A stretch of DNA of 64,000 nucleotides from Candidatus Cryptobacteroides onthequi (lineage in GTDB: Bacteria; Bacteroidota; Bacteroidia; Bacteroidales; UBA932). Shown here piece by piece: positions 50,724-60,698 of the stretch. The position numbers and the translations under genes were made by a program. Position 1 is the stretch's first letter. The number at the start of each line of letters is the position of its first letter. A model generated the notes under the pieces. That model did not search any database and was not told the origin of the DNA. It saw only the letters and a list, made by a program, of their open reading frames with translations. The stretch lies in the NCBI GenBank assembly GCA_018066125.1, contig JAGHSA010000008.1, forward strand, positions 1 to 64,000, given 5' to 3'.

Positions 50724-51488
50724 AACCTCAGCGAAGACAGGCAGATGGTCTGACGCCACCTCCACATCGCCGTTCTGGAATTCTTTCATGACCTTGCTGT
50801 CCTTCACCTGTACCTTTGCCTTGTTTTTGAGGCAATAGATGTAATCGATGCATACCCTTGGGTTTATTGCCGGGCACGTCTTGTCTGTGGTAGGAGTGAG
50901 CAGATCGAAATACTTTCCGAACTCCATGATGGTCTCACTCTCAGGTCTGGCGTTCATGTCGCCGCAGAGGAAGACAGGCTTGCTGCTGTCTCCGTATCTT
51001 TCGCTTAGGATTGAGCATATAGTCCTGGCCTGTTCGAGCTGGGCTTCTGGTGAACGGTGGTCGAGATGTGTGGATGCGAATACATAGTCTTTGGTCTCGA
51101 CTACGCAGCATGCTCTGTACTCGGAGCCTGAGCCTTTGTCAAGATTGATAACGAAATGGTCAGTGATCTTGTCTTTGCCGGCTACGCCGACTCCGTATCC
51201 TCCCTCTCTGTATTCGAAGGCCTTCGCATAGCGGTATTCCCATCCACCCATCGCCTCGGCGAAGTCAGCAAGCTGATGGTTGGAGTGCCGGAGGTTGCAG
51301 CTGTCCAATTCATTGAGTGAGACGACATCGGCGCCAACCTCCTTCATCATGTCGGAAATCATGGGAATGCTGTTCTCGAGTTCCTTGGAGAATACACCCA
51401 CATTGTATTGTACTATCCTGAGCGTGCGTGGCTGGCTGCAGGCGCAGAGAGATGCCACTGCAATAATTGATATCAGTATCTTTTTCAT
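50715..51488 (-). CDS. EEP-family hydrolase lipoprotein 1
   Basis: A 257-residue lipoprotein (lipobox SLCAC) of the endonuclease/exonuclease/phosphatase family. The metal and catalytic residues are visible in YNVGVFS, LNELDS, STHLDHRS, CGDMNARPES and the final ASDHLPV. Family members cut DNA, phospholipid head groups or inositol phosphates. It is the last and shortest of three tandem paralogues at the end of the SusCD operon. It lacks the PWxWG linker of the other two. It is 10 bp behind the second copy. Confidence 0.9.
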   Translation of the reverse strand: MKKILISIIAVASLCACSQPRTLRIVQYNVGVFSKELENSIPMISDMMKEVGADVVSLNELDSCNLRHSNHQLADFAEAMGGWEYRYAKAFEYREGGYGVGVAGKDKITDHFVINLDKGSGSEYRACCVVETKDYVFASTHLDHRSPEAQLEQARTICSILSERYGDSSKPVFLCGDMNARPESETIMEFGKYFDLLTPTTDKTCPAINPRVCIDYIYCLKNKAKVQVKDSKVMKEFQNGDVEVASDHLPVFAEVSF

Positions 51489-51498
51489 ACTTAGGTGG

Positions 51499-52374
51499 TT
51501 AAAGTTTTACATCCACGTATACCGGGCAATGGTCTGAGGCTTTAGTGACATCGCCATTGGTGAATTTTGTCATTGTGTTGGAGCCTATGACCTTCACGGC
51601 CTTCGATCCCCTGTAATGGAATATGTAGTCTATGCACCTGGTCGGTCCGCTTACAGGGACTGAAGGCTCTGCGCTTGAGATAAGGTCAAATGCGCCCTTC
51701 AGCTTCGCGATGGCTTCCGAGTCTGGAACGGAATTCATGTCTCCGCAGAAGAATACAGGTTTGTCGTAATCCTTGTATCGGCTGTTGGCCCATTTGATGA
51801 TTTCATTCATCTGGCTGAGTGCATACTCATCAGAAGAGTGGTCCACGTGGCAGGACGCGATGACATAGTCTTTGGTCTCGACCACACACAGGCCGCGGGG
51901 CTCATAGTCACCCATGCGGGTGAGGCTGACGACGTAGTGATCCAGAATCTTGCTGGAAGACGGTAGTACCACGCCGTTGCCGTAGGCTCCCTCGCGGTAT
52001 GCCATGGTGCGACCATAGCGCCACTGCCAGCTGCCGAGTGCAGATGCGAGCGCGGCTGCCTGATTGATGCGGTGTCTGGTGTTGACGCTGTCAAGCTCGT
52101 TGAGCGCGACCACGTCGGCCTCCACTTCCTTGATCATCGCCGCCACCATGTCCGTACTGTTGTCCATATATTTCGAGAACACCCCGACATTGTAGACCAT
52201 AATGCGGAATGATCCGTCCTTCTTGGGGTAAAAGGAACTGCCGACCTGCTGGGGACCATCATCCTTGCTGCCCCATGACCATGGCTTATCACCGTCGTCA
52301 GGCGTCGCGCCTGTAGGACTGCATGCTGTTGCCAGCAGACAGAGGACGGCTGATATGATAGTTTTGAATCTCAT
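51499..52374 (-). CDS. EEP-family hydrolase lipoprotein 2
   Basis: A 291-residue lipoprotein (LLATAC) with an acidic/Trp linker (DKPWSWGSKDDG) before the EEP domain. Active-site motifs YNVGVFS, LNELDS, SCHVDHSS, CGDMNSVPDS and ASDHCPV are all kept. It is clearly paralogous to its two neighbours, most similar to the copy at 52.4-53.3 kb (shared NSTDMVAAM, NTRH, CIDYIFHY). Start ATG 52374 was chosen from the signal peptide. Probably surface-exposed or periplasmic. Confidence 0.9.
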   Translation of the reverse strand: MRFKTIISAVLCLLATACSPTGATPDDGDKPWSWGSKDDGPQQVGSSFYPKKDGSFRIMVYNVGVFSKYMDNSTDMVAAMIKEVEADVVALNELDSVNTRHRINQAAALASALGSWQWRYGRTMAYREGAYGNGVVLPSSSKILDHYVVSLTRMGDYEPRGLCVVETKDYVIASCHVDHSSDEYALSQMNEIIKWANSRYKDYDKPVFFCGDMNSVPDSEAIAKLKGAFDLISSAEPSVPVSGPTRCIDYIFHYRGSKAVKVIGSNTMTKFTNGDVTKASDHCPVYVDVKL

Positions 52375-52384
52375 GTGTGTAGTG

Positions 52385-53278
52385 CTAAAATTGGACATCA
52401 CAATAGACCGGACAGTGGTCCGAGGCCTTGTTGACCTCGCCGGTATGGAATTTAACGGCAACATTGCTGCCGGTCACCTTCACGGCCTTTGAATTCTTGT
52501 AATGGAAGATGTAATCGATGCACTTGACAGGTGCTGTCGAAGGGTATGTGTTGTCGGTTGCGGAGAGCACGTCCCATGCACCTTTGAGTGCGGATATGGT
52601 CTGTGATTCCGGCTCAGAGTTCATGTCTCCCACGAAGAATACAGGCTTTTCACAGTCTCTGTATCTTGAAGAAGCCCATGCGTTGACAGCCAGTGCCTGT
52701 GCTGTGGATGCATCCTGCGAGGTGTGGTCAAGGTGTGCTGCACCTATCACATACTTGTCTGTTTCCACTACGCATATGCTTCTCTGCTCGGAACCGGATC
52801 CTTTGGCGAGGGTGACCGTGTACGAATCCACGATCTTCATGCTCTTCGGTAGCACGACTCCGTTGCCGTAGCCGCCATTGCGGTAATCCATGGCCTTGCC
52901 GAATCGTGACTGCCAGTTGCCAAGGGCGTTGGCAAGAGCGGCCACCTGGTTGGTGTTGTGCCTTGTATTGCAACTGTCAAGCTCGTTGAGGCCTATGGCA
53001 TCCGCCTCGATTTCTTTCATCATTGCGGCCACCATGTCCGTGCTGTTGCCCAGGTATTTAGAGAATGCACCGATGTTGTATGTGACGATTCTCAGGGAAC
53101 CTGACGGCTTCGGGTAGAACTTTACTCCGGGATCCACAGGATCGGTGCTTCCGCTGCCCGATCCTGATCCCCACTGCCATGGCTCGTCTCCGCTGTTGTC
53201 CTGCTTGATGTCGGGGCCGCATGACACGGCAAGCGCGATTGCAGCAAGCGGGATAAGAAGGAGTCTGAAATGTTTCAT
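52385..53278 (-). CDS. EEP-family hydrolase lipoprotein 3
   Basis: A 297-residue lipoprotein (LAVSC) with linker DEPWQWGSGSGSGS and a complete EEP domain: YNIGAFS, LNELDS, AAHLDHTS, VGDMNSEPES and ASDHCPV. It is the first of the three tandem copies and is separated from the upstream GLUG lipoprotein gene by an intrinsic terminator. The Gly/Ser linker and lipid anchor suggest display on the cell surface beside SusC/SusD. A DNase, phosphodiesterase or phosphatase activity are all possible. Confidence 0.9.
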   Translation of the reverse strand: MKHFRLLLIPLAAIALAVSCGPDIKQDNSGDEPWQWGSGSGSGSTDPVDPGVKFYPKPSGSLRIVTYNIGAFSKYLGNSTDMVAAMMKEIEADAIGLNELDSCNTRHNTNQVAALANALGNWQSRFGKAMDYRNGGYGNGVVLPKSMKIVDSYTVTLAKGSGSEQRSICVVETDKYVIGAAHLDHTSQDASTAQALAVNAWASSRYRDCEKPVFFVGDMNSEPESQTISALKGAWDVLSATDNTYPSTAPVKCIDYIFHYKNSKAVKVTGSNVAVKFHTGEVNKASDHCPVYCDVQF

Positions 53279-53292
53279 GCTGACAGAGATTT

Positions 53293-53322
53293 AAAAAGGA
53301 GGAGGCCGAGGAGGCCCCCTCC
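53293..53322 (-). terminator. Intrinsic terminator inside the SusCD-EEP operon
   Basis: On the minus strand a GC-rich 10-bp stem, GGAGGGGGCC/GGCCTCCTCC with one mismatch and a 5-base loop, is followed directly by TTTTT. It lies 8 bp after the GLUG gene stop and 15 bp before the first EEP start. Read-through would give reduced EEP expression. Confidence 0.8.
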
Positions 53323-53329
53323 CGGATTG

Positions 53330-55357
53330 TTACTTCAATTTTGGTGAGTCTCCTGAGAGGTCCCATATGGTCTCAGGCCACTTGAGCATCTTGGCGACGC
53401 TTGAAATGGTGGATCCTTCCGGAGCGGCCTTTCCATGGTAAGCATAGAAGTTTAGAGAGGCATCGTATGCAAGAGGTGCGGATGGAGATGTGTTCTCCAT
53501 GTCCTTGAGCACGTAATCCCTGTTTCCATCCTTGTAGGTCATGTCCGGACGGCGGTAGCAGTCTGTCATGGTGTTCTTGATGTTTGCAACACCGATGACG
53601 GCGCCGGAGCTCCAGTTGTTGCCGGTACCAAGGTCATTTGACACTACCTTGTTCCATGCGATGCACTGCTCGATGGTGAAGTTGAGGTCAGTCTCTGCAG
53701 GCTTGCCGTCCTTGGCAATGGCGAGGAGACCTCCTACCTGCATATAGACAGCTTTCACGTCACCGGAAGCGTAGCATCTCCTGATGGTGGTGCCTATGCA
53801 GTTGTTCTCCATCACACCGATCAGACCTCCGGCCATGCGGTTGCCTGATGCTGTCAGGATGACGTCTCCAGTGGCATAGCAGTCCTCGATCAGAGATGGT
53901 GCTGCACCTGCAAGACGGCTTCCGTTACCTATGAGACCACCGATGTGGTTACCTGTCCTGGCGGTGAGGTTGACCTCTGAAAAGCACTTCCTGATGGTTG
54001 CGCCTCCAGCCATTGAGCCGATGATGCCACCGCAGTAGTTTCCACCTACCTGGATGTCACCCTTGGCGCTGCAGTTCTCAAGGAGAAGTTCCTGGCCGTT
54101 TGCATAGCCGAGGATACCGCCGCAGTTCTCTCCGTTAGAGAGGATAGGGATGTCTGTATGGCAGTTGATGAACTGGCATCCGTTGGTCGAATTGATGTAG
54201 CTTACGATGCCGGCGGTTCTCTTTGTTCCATAGAGGCTTCCCTTGACATTGACATTTGTGAATGTGCAAGGTTTCTTGGTGATGATGCCTACCACACCTG
54301 ATACATCATCCGGCATCTTGTCGTCCTTGTTGGCATCAACTACGGTGACATCGATGTCGATATCCTTGAAAGTGGCGTTTGAAGCTCCACCGGCGAGTCC
54401 TCCGACACCTGCTGTGGTGCCGTTGAGGTTGATGACAAGGCCGTTCACCTTAACATTGGTCACAGATGCACTGAAGTTTTCAGAACCGATAGCTGCACCG
54501 AGAAGACCGGCCTTGGATGCTCCTACGGTAAGAACAGGTCTTTCGAATGTGACATCGTGTACAGAACCGTTGAGCACTCCGAACATCGAAGGCGACGACT
54601 CTGATGAGCAGTTGAACCCGATGAGCTTGTGACCGGCTCCGTCGAAATCGACAGCGAGGTCATAAGGATCGATGTTGTTGAGCGGAGCCCAGTCCTCAAG
54701 TTCAGACATGTCGACATCGCAGTCAAGCTTGAAGTATGTCTTCTGTCCGCTCTTGAGACCCTTGGTCATACAGAGCATCTCGGTTTCGTTGCGGATGATA
54801 TACGGGTCAGATTCTGTTCCTGAACCGAACTCGTAACCAGAAGCAGGAAGGAGCTTCCTGCGGAAGAAGATGTAGACAGTGCTGTCTGCCTCCGACATGC
54901 TGATATTCTCGCTGCCCTCGACCTTGGTGATGGAGATAGGGAGAATGTATGTCTCTCCATCCTCAGGCATTGCAGTGCTGTTGAGCGTGATCTTCTCCTG
55001 AGTGGAGACGGTGTTGTAGCGAGGCAGCAGGAACTGTGTCGCCGAGATGGTGAATGCGTCTCCCGGAACAGCCTCATAGCTGGTTCCATGTTCCGCATTG
55101 TATGCGCTCACCTTTCCAGGGTTAGGGCCTATGGTGACGGTGAGAGCTTCGTCTGAGATTGACTTGGCGTTGATCCAGAGAGCAAATGACTTGGTCTTTG
55201 GAGCCATGAGTGCCACTTCCTCATCCAGGCCGTCGATTGTGAGACCGAGGCTTGCCGGGGCGTCTATCTTCTGCTTCTTCTCGTAGTCATACTCTGCCTG
55301 GCATGAGGCCAGTACGAAGAGAGAGAGAGCGATTGCTGAAAATATTCTTGCTTTCAT
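53330..55357 (-). CDS. SusE-position lipoprotein with DUF1735-like and GLUG repeats
   Basis: A 675-residue lipoprotein (VLASC). The N-terminal part (about 25-170) looks like a DUF1735/BT_3987-type domain (NAEHGTSYEAVPGDAFTI, MPEDGETYILPISIT). Residues 185-600 are beta-solenoid repeats of the GLUG type (VGGLAGG, CGGILGYANG, GGIIGSMAGG, IGGLIGNGS, AGGLIGVMENN, VGGLLAIAKDG). Such proteins bind glycans on the surface and take the SusE/F place after SusD. It follows SusD by 14-20 bp. Confidence 0.88.
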   Translation of the reverse strand: MKARIFSAIALSLFVLASCQAEYDYEKKQKIDAPASLGLTIDGLDEEVALMAPKTKSFALWINAKSISDEALTVTIGPNPGKVSAYNAEHGTSYEAVPGDAFTISATQFLLPRYNTVSTQEKITLNSTAMPEDGETYILPISITKVEGSENISMSEADSTVYIFFRRKLLPASGYEFGSGTESDPYIIRNETEMLCMTKGLKSGQKTYFKLDCDVDMSELEDWAPLNNIDPYDLAVDFDGAGHKLIGFNCSSESSPSMFGVLNGSVHDVTFERPVLTVGASKAGLLGAAIGSENFSASVTNVKVNGLVINLNGTTAGVGGLAGGASNATFKDIDIDVTVVDANKDDKMPDDVSGVVGIITKKPCTFTNVNVKGSLYGTKRTAGIVSYINSTNGCQFINCHTDIPILSNGENCGGILGYANGQELLLENCSAKGDIQVGGNYCGGIIGSMAGGATIRKCFSEVNLTARTGNHIGGLIGNGSRLAGAAPSLIEDCYATGDVILTASGNRMAGGLIGVMENNCIGTTIRRCYASGDVKAVYMQVGGLLAIAKDGKPAETDLNFTIEQCIAWNKVVSNDLGTGNNWSSGAVIGVANIKNTMTDCYRRPDMTYKDGNRDYVLKDMENTSPSAPLAYDASLNFYAYHGKAAPEGSTISSVAKMLKWPETIWDLSGDSPKLK

Positions 55358-55377
55358 TGTCATACGGTGTCTGATGG

Positions 55378-57129
55378 TTAGATTTCCCAGCCCTTGTTCT
55401 GGACGAGTGCTCCGTCGGTGAGAGATATCTCGTCGGTCGGGATAGGGTAGTAGTAGTCACGGTCCTCATTCCACTTGCCAGGGTCGTTGTGGTTTGCGTA
55501 GATGCATCCCTTGTTGCCTTCGGTAAGGACTATGTCCTTGCCGATCTGCAGCTTGACCACTGTGGCTGCGAGACCTGAAGGTGCTGTACCCTCATAGAAG
55601 CATACGTCCACGTTGCCGTCGTTGTCAAGGTCATATGAACCAGGTCCAGGTACATAGAATCCAAGGAGTGGATGTGTGAATGCCTGGCCGTTCTTCCACC
55701 TCATGATGTCATAGTAGCGGAAGTTCTCGTCGAAGAGCTCGACTGCACGCTCCCTGCGGATTTCCAGAATGACACCTGTGAAGGAACCTGTGACATTTGG
55801 GTATCCAGTCTCTGCTGCGAGAAGATAAGGGTCAGGGTTGGCGTTTGCTGCAGCGAGGTCGATGTTAGGCATTCCCACTCTGTTGCGCAGGAGCTTGATG
55901 GACTTGTCGAGGTCAGCCTGTGTGAGGGTTCCAAGTTCAGCCTTGGCCTCGGCGAAGTTGAGGATCACTTCGGCTGCACGGAACACAGGGAGATCGTTGT
56001 AGGATGCACCGTAGAGGTCCACCTCAAGGTCGATGCCCTGCATGTATTTTGTCATGTGGTATCCGGTCACGGTGTGTCCGAGGTCCGGAGCCTGATAAGC
56101 GGTGCCGCCTATGCGCTTGTAGCCTGGTGTCCTGATTGACTGCGACAGTCTAGGGTCGCGGTTCTCTGTAGACTTGGCGAACTCCTCAGTCTCCCAGCCT
56201 GCCTTGTCGGTGTAGCGGCTTCCGTCCTTCATGAGGTATGAACAGAACATCTTGCGTGTCATGCCCGGGTTGCCATAGTTTCCGAGAACATTGTAGGTGG
56301 CATTGTGCTTAACCTTGAGGGCAAGGTCATAGTCCCTGGCGAGGATTATCTCCGAAGCAATGGCATCGGTGCTCGCGAAGAGGTCGCGGTAGCTGTCGTT
56401 GATGCCGCTGCCGTTGTAGATGGAGTAGCCGCTGGTGAGGATGAATTCCTCTCCTGCTTCTGCCGCCTGCTGGAGGTACCACTCGTATGAGTGCTCAGGG
56501 TAGCTGATGCCGTGATACTTGCGGAATGTACCCTCGAAGAGGCATGCCCTGCTCTTGAGAGCCAGTGCTGTCCACTTGGTCACCTTGTAGACATTTTTCT
56601 CTGAAGGAAGGTACTTGATGGCGAAGTCAAGGTCTTCTACCACATGCGCCATGACGAGCTCGCGGCTGTCTCTCGGCTTGTAGAGGTCAGGGTCTGCAGA
56701 TCCAAGCTGCTTGTCATACCAAGGTACGTCTCCGAATCTCTTCACCTTTTCAAGGTAGAAGAATGCCCTGAAGAAACGTGCCACTGCCTGGTATTCATTG
56801 CGGACGTTGATGTCGTCGCAGTTCTCTGAATACTCGATCAGGGTGTTGTAGTCTCTCAATGCCGTGAAAGTCCAGCCGCTGCCTGATGCCGGTACGACGC
56901 GTGTGCCGTTCATCTCGTTGGAAAGGCTTGTAGCCACGATCAGGTCTGATCTTTCCCCATAGACTGCCGTGCTCGGGAGGTCTGCGTAGAAGTTGTTTGC
57001 AAATGCATCGAGCTCTGTCCGGGTCGAGAAGAATGAGTCCGGAGAAAGCTGTGCGAGCGGCGACTTGTTGAGGTCGCATGATGATAATGCCGCTGCCGCT
57101 GCTGCTATCAATATGATTCTTTTGTTCAT
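55378..57129 (-). CDS. SusD/RagB-family nutrient-binding lipoprotein
   Basis: A 583-residue SusD homologue (lipobox LSSC, Cys18). The N-terminal NKSPLAQLSPDSFFSTRTEL is the usual SusD opening. TPR-like helices in the first half and the C-terminal RERAVELFDENFRYYDIMRW and YPIPTDEISL motifs are typical. It forms the lid over the SusC barrel and captures the ligand. It is 18 bp behind susC. Confidence 0.96.
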   Translation of the reverse strand: MNKRIILIAAAAAALSSCDLNKSPLAQLSPDSFFSTRTELDAFANNFYADLPSTAVYGERSDLIVATSLSNEMNGTRVVPASGSGWTFTALRDYNTLIEYSENCDDINVRNEYQAVARFFRAFFYLEKVKRFGDVPWYDKQLGSADPDLYKPRDSRELVMAHVVEDLDFAIKYLPSEKNVYKVTKWTALALKSRACLFEGTFRKYHGISYPEHSYEWYLQQAAEAGEEFILTSGYSIYNGSGINDSYRDLFASTDAIASEIILARDYDLALKVKHNATYNVLGNYGNPGMTRKMFCSYLMKDGSRYTDKAGWETEEFAKSTENRDPRLSQSIRTPGYKRIGGTAYQAPDLGHTVTGYHMTKYMQGIDLEVDLYGASYNDLPVFRAAEVILNFAEAKAELGTLTQADLDKSIKLLRNRVGMPNIDLAAANANPDPYLLAAETGYPNVTGSFTGVILEIRRERAVELFDENFRYYDIMRWKNGQAFTHPLLGFYVPGPGSYDLDNDGNVDVCFYEGTAPSGLAATVVKLQIGKDIVLTEGNKGCIYANHNDPGKWNEDRDYYYPIPTDEISLTDGALVQNKGWEI

Positions 57130-57147
57130 GTTATAGTCCTCCTCTGA

Positions 57148-60100
57148 TTAAAGTGTGATGTCAATACCGAACATGAATGATCTCTGCCAAGGATAGATAC
57201 GCATCTGGGTGTTGGTCTGTGCCATCTCAGGATCGATGTATCTTGAATGTGCCTTGAATGGAGAGAAATATGCAAGGTTCTCACCTGAGAAGTAAACCCT
57301 GACGTTGGAGATGTTTGCCTTCTGAGTGAGTGACTTAGGAAGGGTGTAGCCGAATGAGAGGTTCTTCAGACGGCAGTATGCGATGTTCTGGATGTACCTG
57401 TCGTTAGGGACAGTGAGCTCTCTGTTGTCACCGAGTGCCACATATCCTCTTGGACGAGGAAGGTATGAGTCAGGATTCTCCTCGCTCCAGATCATGGTGT
57501 GGAAGTCCCTCGGCATGAGTGTGGCGTAAGGACGTGCGTACGGACCCCAGAAGAGCACATTGTTGGTGGTAGGATACCAATTCATCTTGCCCACTCCCTG
57601 GAAGAAGATGGAGAAGTCGAAGCCCACCCATGAAGCGCTGAGGTTGAGACCGTAGTTGTATCTCGGTTTGGAGTTTCCGATGATGGTGCGGTCGCCTGGA
57701 TTGTCGGCGGTATTCTCTCCCACGTTTACCTTTCCGTCACCTGTCAGGTCGAGGAATTTCACGTCGCCGGCATGAAGGCCCTTCTCGTCACCGGCAGCCG
57801 ACTTGATGGCGCTGTTGACGTATGTCTGGTCGATTGCGTAATTTGCAGCTTCTTCGTCTGTCCTGAAGAGACCGTCGGTATGGTATCCCCAGATTTCGCC
57901 GAGTCTCTGCCCTACATAGTAGGTCTTTGCAAAGGACTTGGTCGGGTTGTCGTATTTGGTGATGTCGGTCACATAGTCGCTGAGACTTGCACTAACGCCG
58001 TAGTTGAATGGCTTGCCCGCGAGGCTGAATGAGTCTCTCCAGTTCACCATGATCTCATATCCCTTTGTCCTGAGGTCTGCTGCATTCATCTTAGGTGCGC
58101 TTGCACCGTAGGTTGCAGGAAGTGCAGCTCCTGCGATGAGCATGTCCTTGGTGTCGCGGATATATCCGTCGAGAGTGAGTGTGAGCTTGTTTCCGAGGAA
58201 GGCTGCGTCAAGTCCGAGGTCGTGCTGGAGAGCCCTCTCCCATGTCAGGTCGGAAGCCACAGGGGCGCCGATGTTGGCGATAGGAGCGAAAGCTCCCGTA
58301 CCGAAGCTGTAATCTGCCTTTGAGATAGTCACCTTGCGGACATAGTCATAGTAGCCCACCTGCTGGTTGCCGAGAGCACCGTAAGAATAACGGAACTTGA
58401 GGGTGTTCATCGTGTCCTTGAGAGGAGCGAAGAATCTTTCTTCAGAGACCTTCCAACCTGCTGACATTGAAGGGAAGAAGCCCCATCTGCTGTCTGCCGC
58501 GAATCTTGACGATCCGTCAAAGCGTCCGCTGACCTCGAGAAGGTATTTCTCCTTGTAGTCATAGTTGAGTCGTCCGAAGAAGCCCTCGATGGCATATTCG
58601 TTCTGTCCTCCCTTGACCTCCATTCTGGTCTCTCCGTCCTCTCCGGGACCTATGAGGTTGAGGTCATTGAGTGAGTCGGACATGAGGTAGTAGCCGATAG
58701 AAGTGATATCCTTGTAGTGCTTTGTCTCCCAGTTGAAACCGCCCATGACCTTCAGGTGATGATTCCTGGCGAAGGTGTCGGTGTAGGTTCCATAGACATT
58801 TGTAGCGTAGTAATTCTGAGTCTGATTGATCTCCTGGAGTTTGTTGATCGAGTTGGAATTGGTCACCCAGAGTATCTCACCCGGGTAACGTGAGTAGCAC
58901 GTGTTCACCGAGCGGTTCATGTTGTAGTACTGGTTGAAGCTGTATGTGAAGTTGGCCTTGATCACAAACTTTGAGAAAGGAGTCACAGTGGCCTCAGTCG
59001 TGGTAGAGAAATTGGTGTTGGTGTCACCGTTGGTGTAATCAGGATTGTCCAGCACGGTGAGCATGCCGTCCATCACATAGTTGTTGCTTGCGAACGAGGT
59101 GTAGCCGATGCTGGTTCCGTCAGGGTTGTGTGCAGGGTAGCTTGCAAGCGCGTGCACAGTCATGAGGCTGAACGCGGTGTTGACGCCGCTTCTTCCAGGA
59201 TAGTCGTACTTGGACCTGTAGAAGCTGGTGTTGTTGCTGAATGACAGCCACTTGTTCACGTCGAAGGTGAGCTTTGAACGGAAGTTGACCTTCTTGTTGT
59301 TGTCGGTATTCTTCCTGAAGATACCGTCTTCCTTGTTGTATCCTCCGGAGATGAAGTACTTCACGTGCTCTGTACCTCCGCTGAGGGTGACATTGTGCTG
59401 CTGGTTAGGACGTCTGTCCTGGAACAGTTCATGATACCAGTCAGTGTTTGCATAATATACATAGGTATTTCTGCCTTCTCTCTGGTCGATCATGACCCAA
59501 GGACGTGATGGATCCTCGGTCTTGTCGTTGCGGCGCGCCCAGAGCTGCTGCATGTCCTCCTCTGTGTAGGTGGTGTAGTTGGTACCGTTCTGTGCGTGGT
59601 AGAAGAGGTCGTTGAGATAGACAGAGTAGTAGCCTCTGGTCTCGAACTCGGTGGATGTGGTAGGCTCTTCCCATCCGAATCTGCTGCTCACGCGCACGGT
59701 CGCCTTGCCGTCCTTGACCGCTCCGTTCTTGGTGGTCACGAGGATGACTCCGAATGATGCGCGGGCTCCGTAGATGGCTGCTGCAGATGCGTCCTTGATG
59801 ACGGAGATCGACTCTACGTCATTCGGGTTCACTCTGAGGAGATCCATTTCAGCACCATCGACAAGGACAAGAGGGTTACCTCCATTGATGGAGTTGGTTC
59901 CTCGGATATTGATGGCTGCTGAGTTTCCAGGGCGGCCGGAGTCAGTGGTGATGTTGAGTCCCGGAACTGAGCCCTGAAGCATGTGGGTGAGGGTAGGGGC
60001 AACTCTGTTTTCAAGGCTCTCGGACTCTACGGTAGCGATGGCGCCGGTGAGGTTCACCTTCTTCTGCACGCCGTAACCTACGACTACGGTTCCCTCGATG

Positions 60101-60669
60101 GCAATGGCATCCTCTTCGATGGTGATGTCCAGCCTGTCAGACTTTGGATTGATTGCGACCATCTTCTCGGTGAATCCGAGGCAGTTGACGGTCAATGACT
60201 TCGTGCTGCCATTCACGTTGATTGAATAGCGGCCATTGGCGTCTGTGACGGCACCGTTCATGGTACCTGTGATCATGACTGCGGCTCCCGGTACAGGCTG
60301 GTTGTTCTGGTCATATACCGTTCCGGAAATGACTCTGTCTGTTTTCCTGTCGGAGCGTGTCGCAGAGGTGTCAGTCTTCTTGGAAATGGAGACTGTTGTC
60401 CCGTCGATCACATAAGACACTTTCTGACCTGCGAATATCTGGTCAAGTACCTCTTCGATCGTTGCACCCTTGGCATCGACCGAGATGACTTTTGTGATAT
60501 CCACATCGTCAGCGTTCAAGGAGATGGAGTAGTTCTCCATCTTGTTCAGTGCGGCTATTGCTTCCTGGACCGATACATTCTTCAGCCTGAGGTCGATGCC
60601 TGCAGCGAATGCTGAAGAACAGATCACCATGGATGACGCAATGGCCAAGAACAGATGTTTTGCTCTCAT
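57148..60669 (-). CDS. SusC/RagA-family TonB-dependent transporter with STN domain
   Basis: An 1173-residue outer-membrane transporter. After the signal peptide (1-23) comes an STN signalling domain (about 27-95: VSVQEAIAALNKMENYSISL), then a carboxypeptidase-regulatory-like domain (113-195), the plug with TVVVGYGVQKKVNLTGAI and GVILVTTKNG, and a barrel ending in WQRSFMFGIDITL. The STN domain is the part that talks to FecR-type anti-sigma factors, and fecR/fecI genes lie just upstream. It imports the ligand with SusD. Confidence 0.96.
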   Translation of the reverse strand: MRAKHLFLAIASSMVICSSAFAAGIDLRLKNVSVQEAIAALNKMENYSISLNADDVDITKVISVDAKGATIEEVLDQIFAGQKVSYVIDGTTVSISKKTDTSATRSDRKTDRVISGTVYDQNNQPVPGAAVMITGTMNGAVTDANGRYSINVNGSTKSLTVNCLGFTEKMVAINPKSDRLDITIEEDAIAIEGTVVVGYGVQKKVNLTGAIATVESESLENRVAPTLTHMLQGSVPGLNITTDSGRPGNSAAINIRGTNSINGGNPLVLVDGAEMDLLRVNPNDVESISVIKDASAAAIYGARASFGVILVTTKNGAVKDGKATVRVSSRFGWEEPTTSTEFETRGYYSVYLNDLFYHAQNGTNYTTYTEEDMQQLWARRNDKTEDPSRPWVMIDQREGRNTYVYYANTDWYHELFQDRRPNQQHNVTLSGGTEHVKYFISGGYNKEDGIFRKNTDNNKKVNFRSKLTFDVNKWLSFSNNTSFYRSKYDYPGRSGVNTAFSLMTVHALASYPAHNPDGTSIGYTSFASNNYVMDGMLTVLDNPDYTNGDTNTNFSTTTEATVTPFSKFVIKANFTYSFNQYYNMNRSVNTCYSRYPGEILWVTNSNSINKLQEINQTQNYYATNVYGTYTDTFARNHHLKVMGGFNWETKHYKDITSIGYYLMSDSLNDLNLIGPGEDGETRMEVKGGQNEYAIEGFFGRLNYDYKEKYLLEVSGRFDGSSRFAADSRWGFFPSMSAGWKVSEERFFAPLKDTMNTLKFRYSYGALGNQQVGYYDYVRKVTISKADYSFGTGAFAPIANIGAPVASDLTWERALQHDLGLDAAFLGNKLTLTLDGYIRDTKDMLIAGAALPATYGASAPKMNAADLRTKGYEIMVNWRDSFSLAGKPFNYGVSASLSDYVTDITKYDNPTKSFAKTYYVGQRLGEIWGYHTDGLFRTDEEAANYAIDQTYVNSAIKSAAGDEKGLHAGDVKFLDLTGDGKVNVGENTADNPGDRTIIGNSKPRYNYGLNLSASWVGFDFSIFFQGVGKMNWYPTTNNVLFWGPYARPYATLMPRDFHTMIWSEENPDSYLPRPRGYVALGDNRELTVPNDRYIQNIAYCRLKNLSFGYTLPKSLTQKANISNVRVYFSGENLAYFSPFKAHSRYIDPEMAQTNTQMRIYPWQRSFMFGIDITL

Positions 60670-60698
60670 GGTTTTAATAGATTAGTTAATGATGTATA

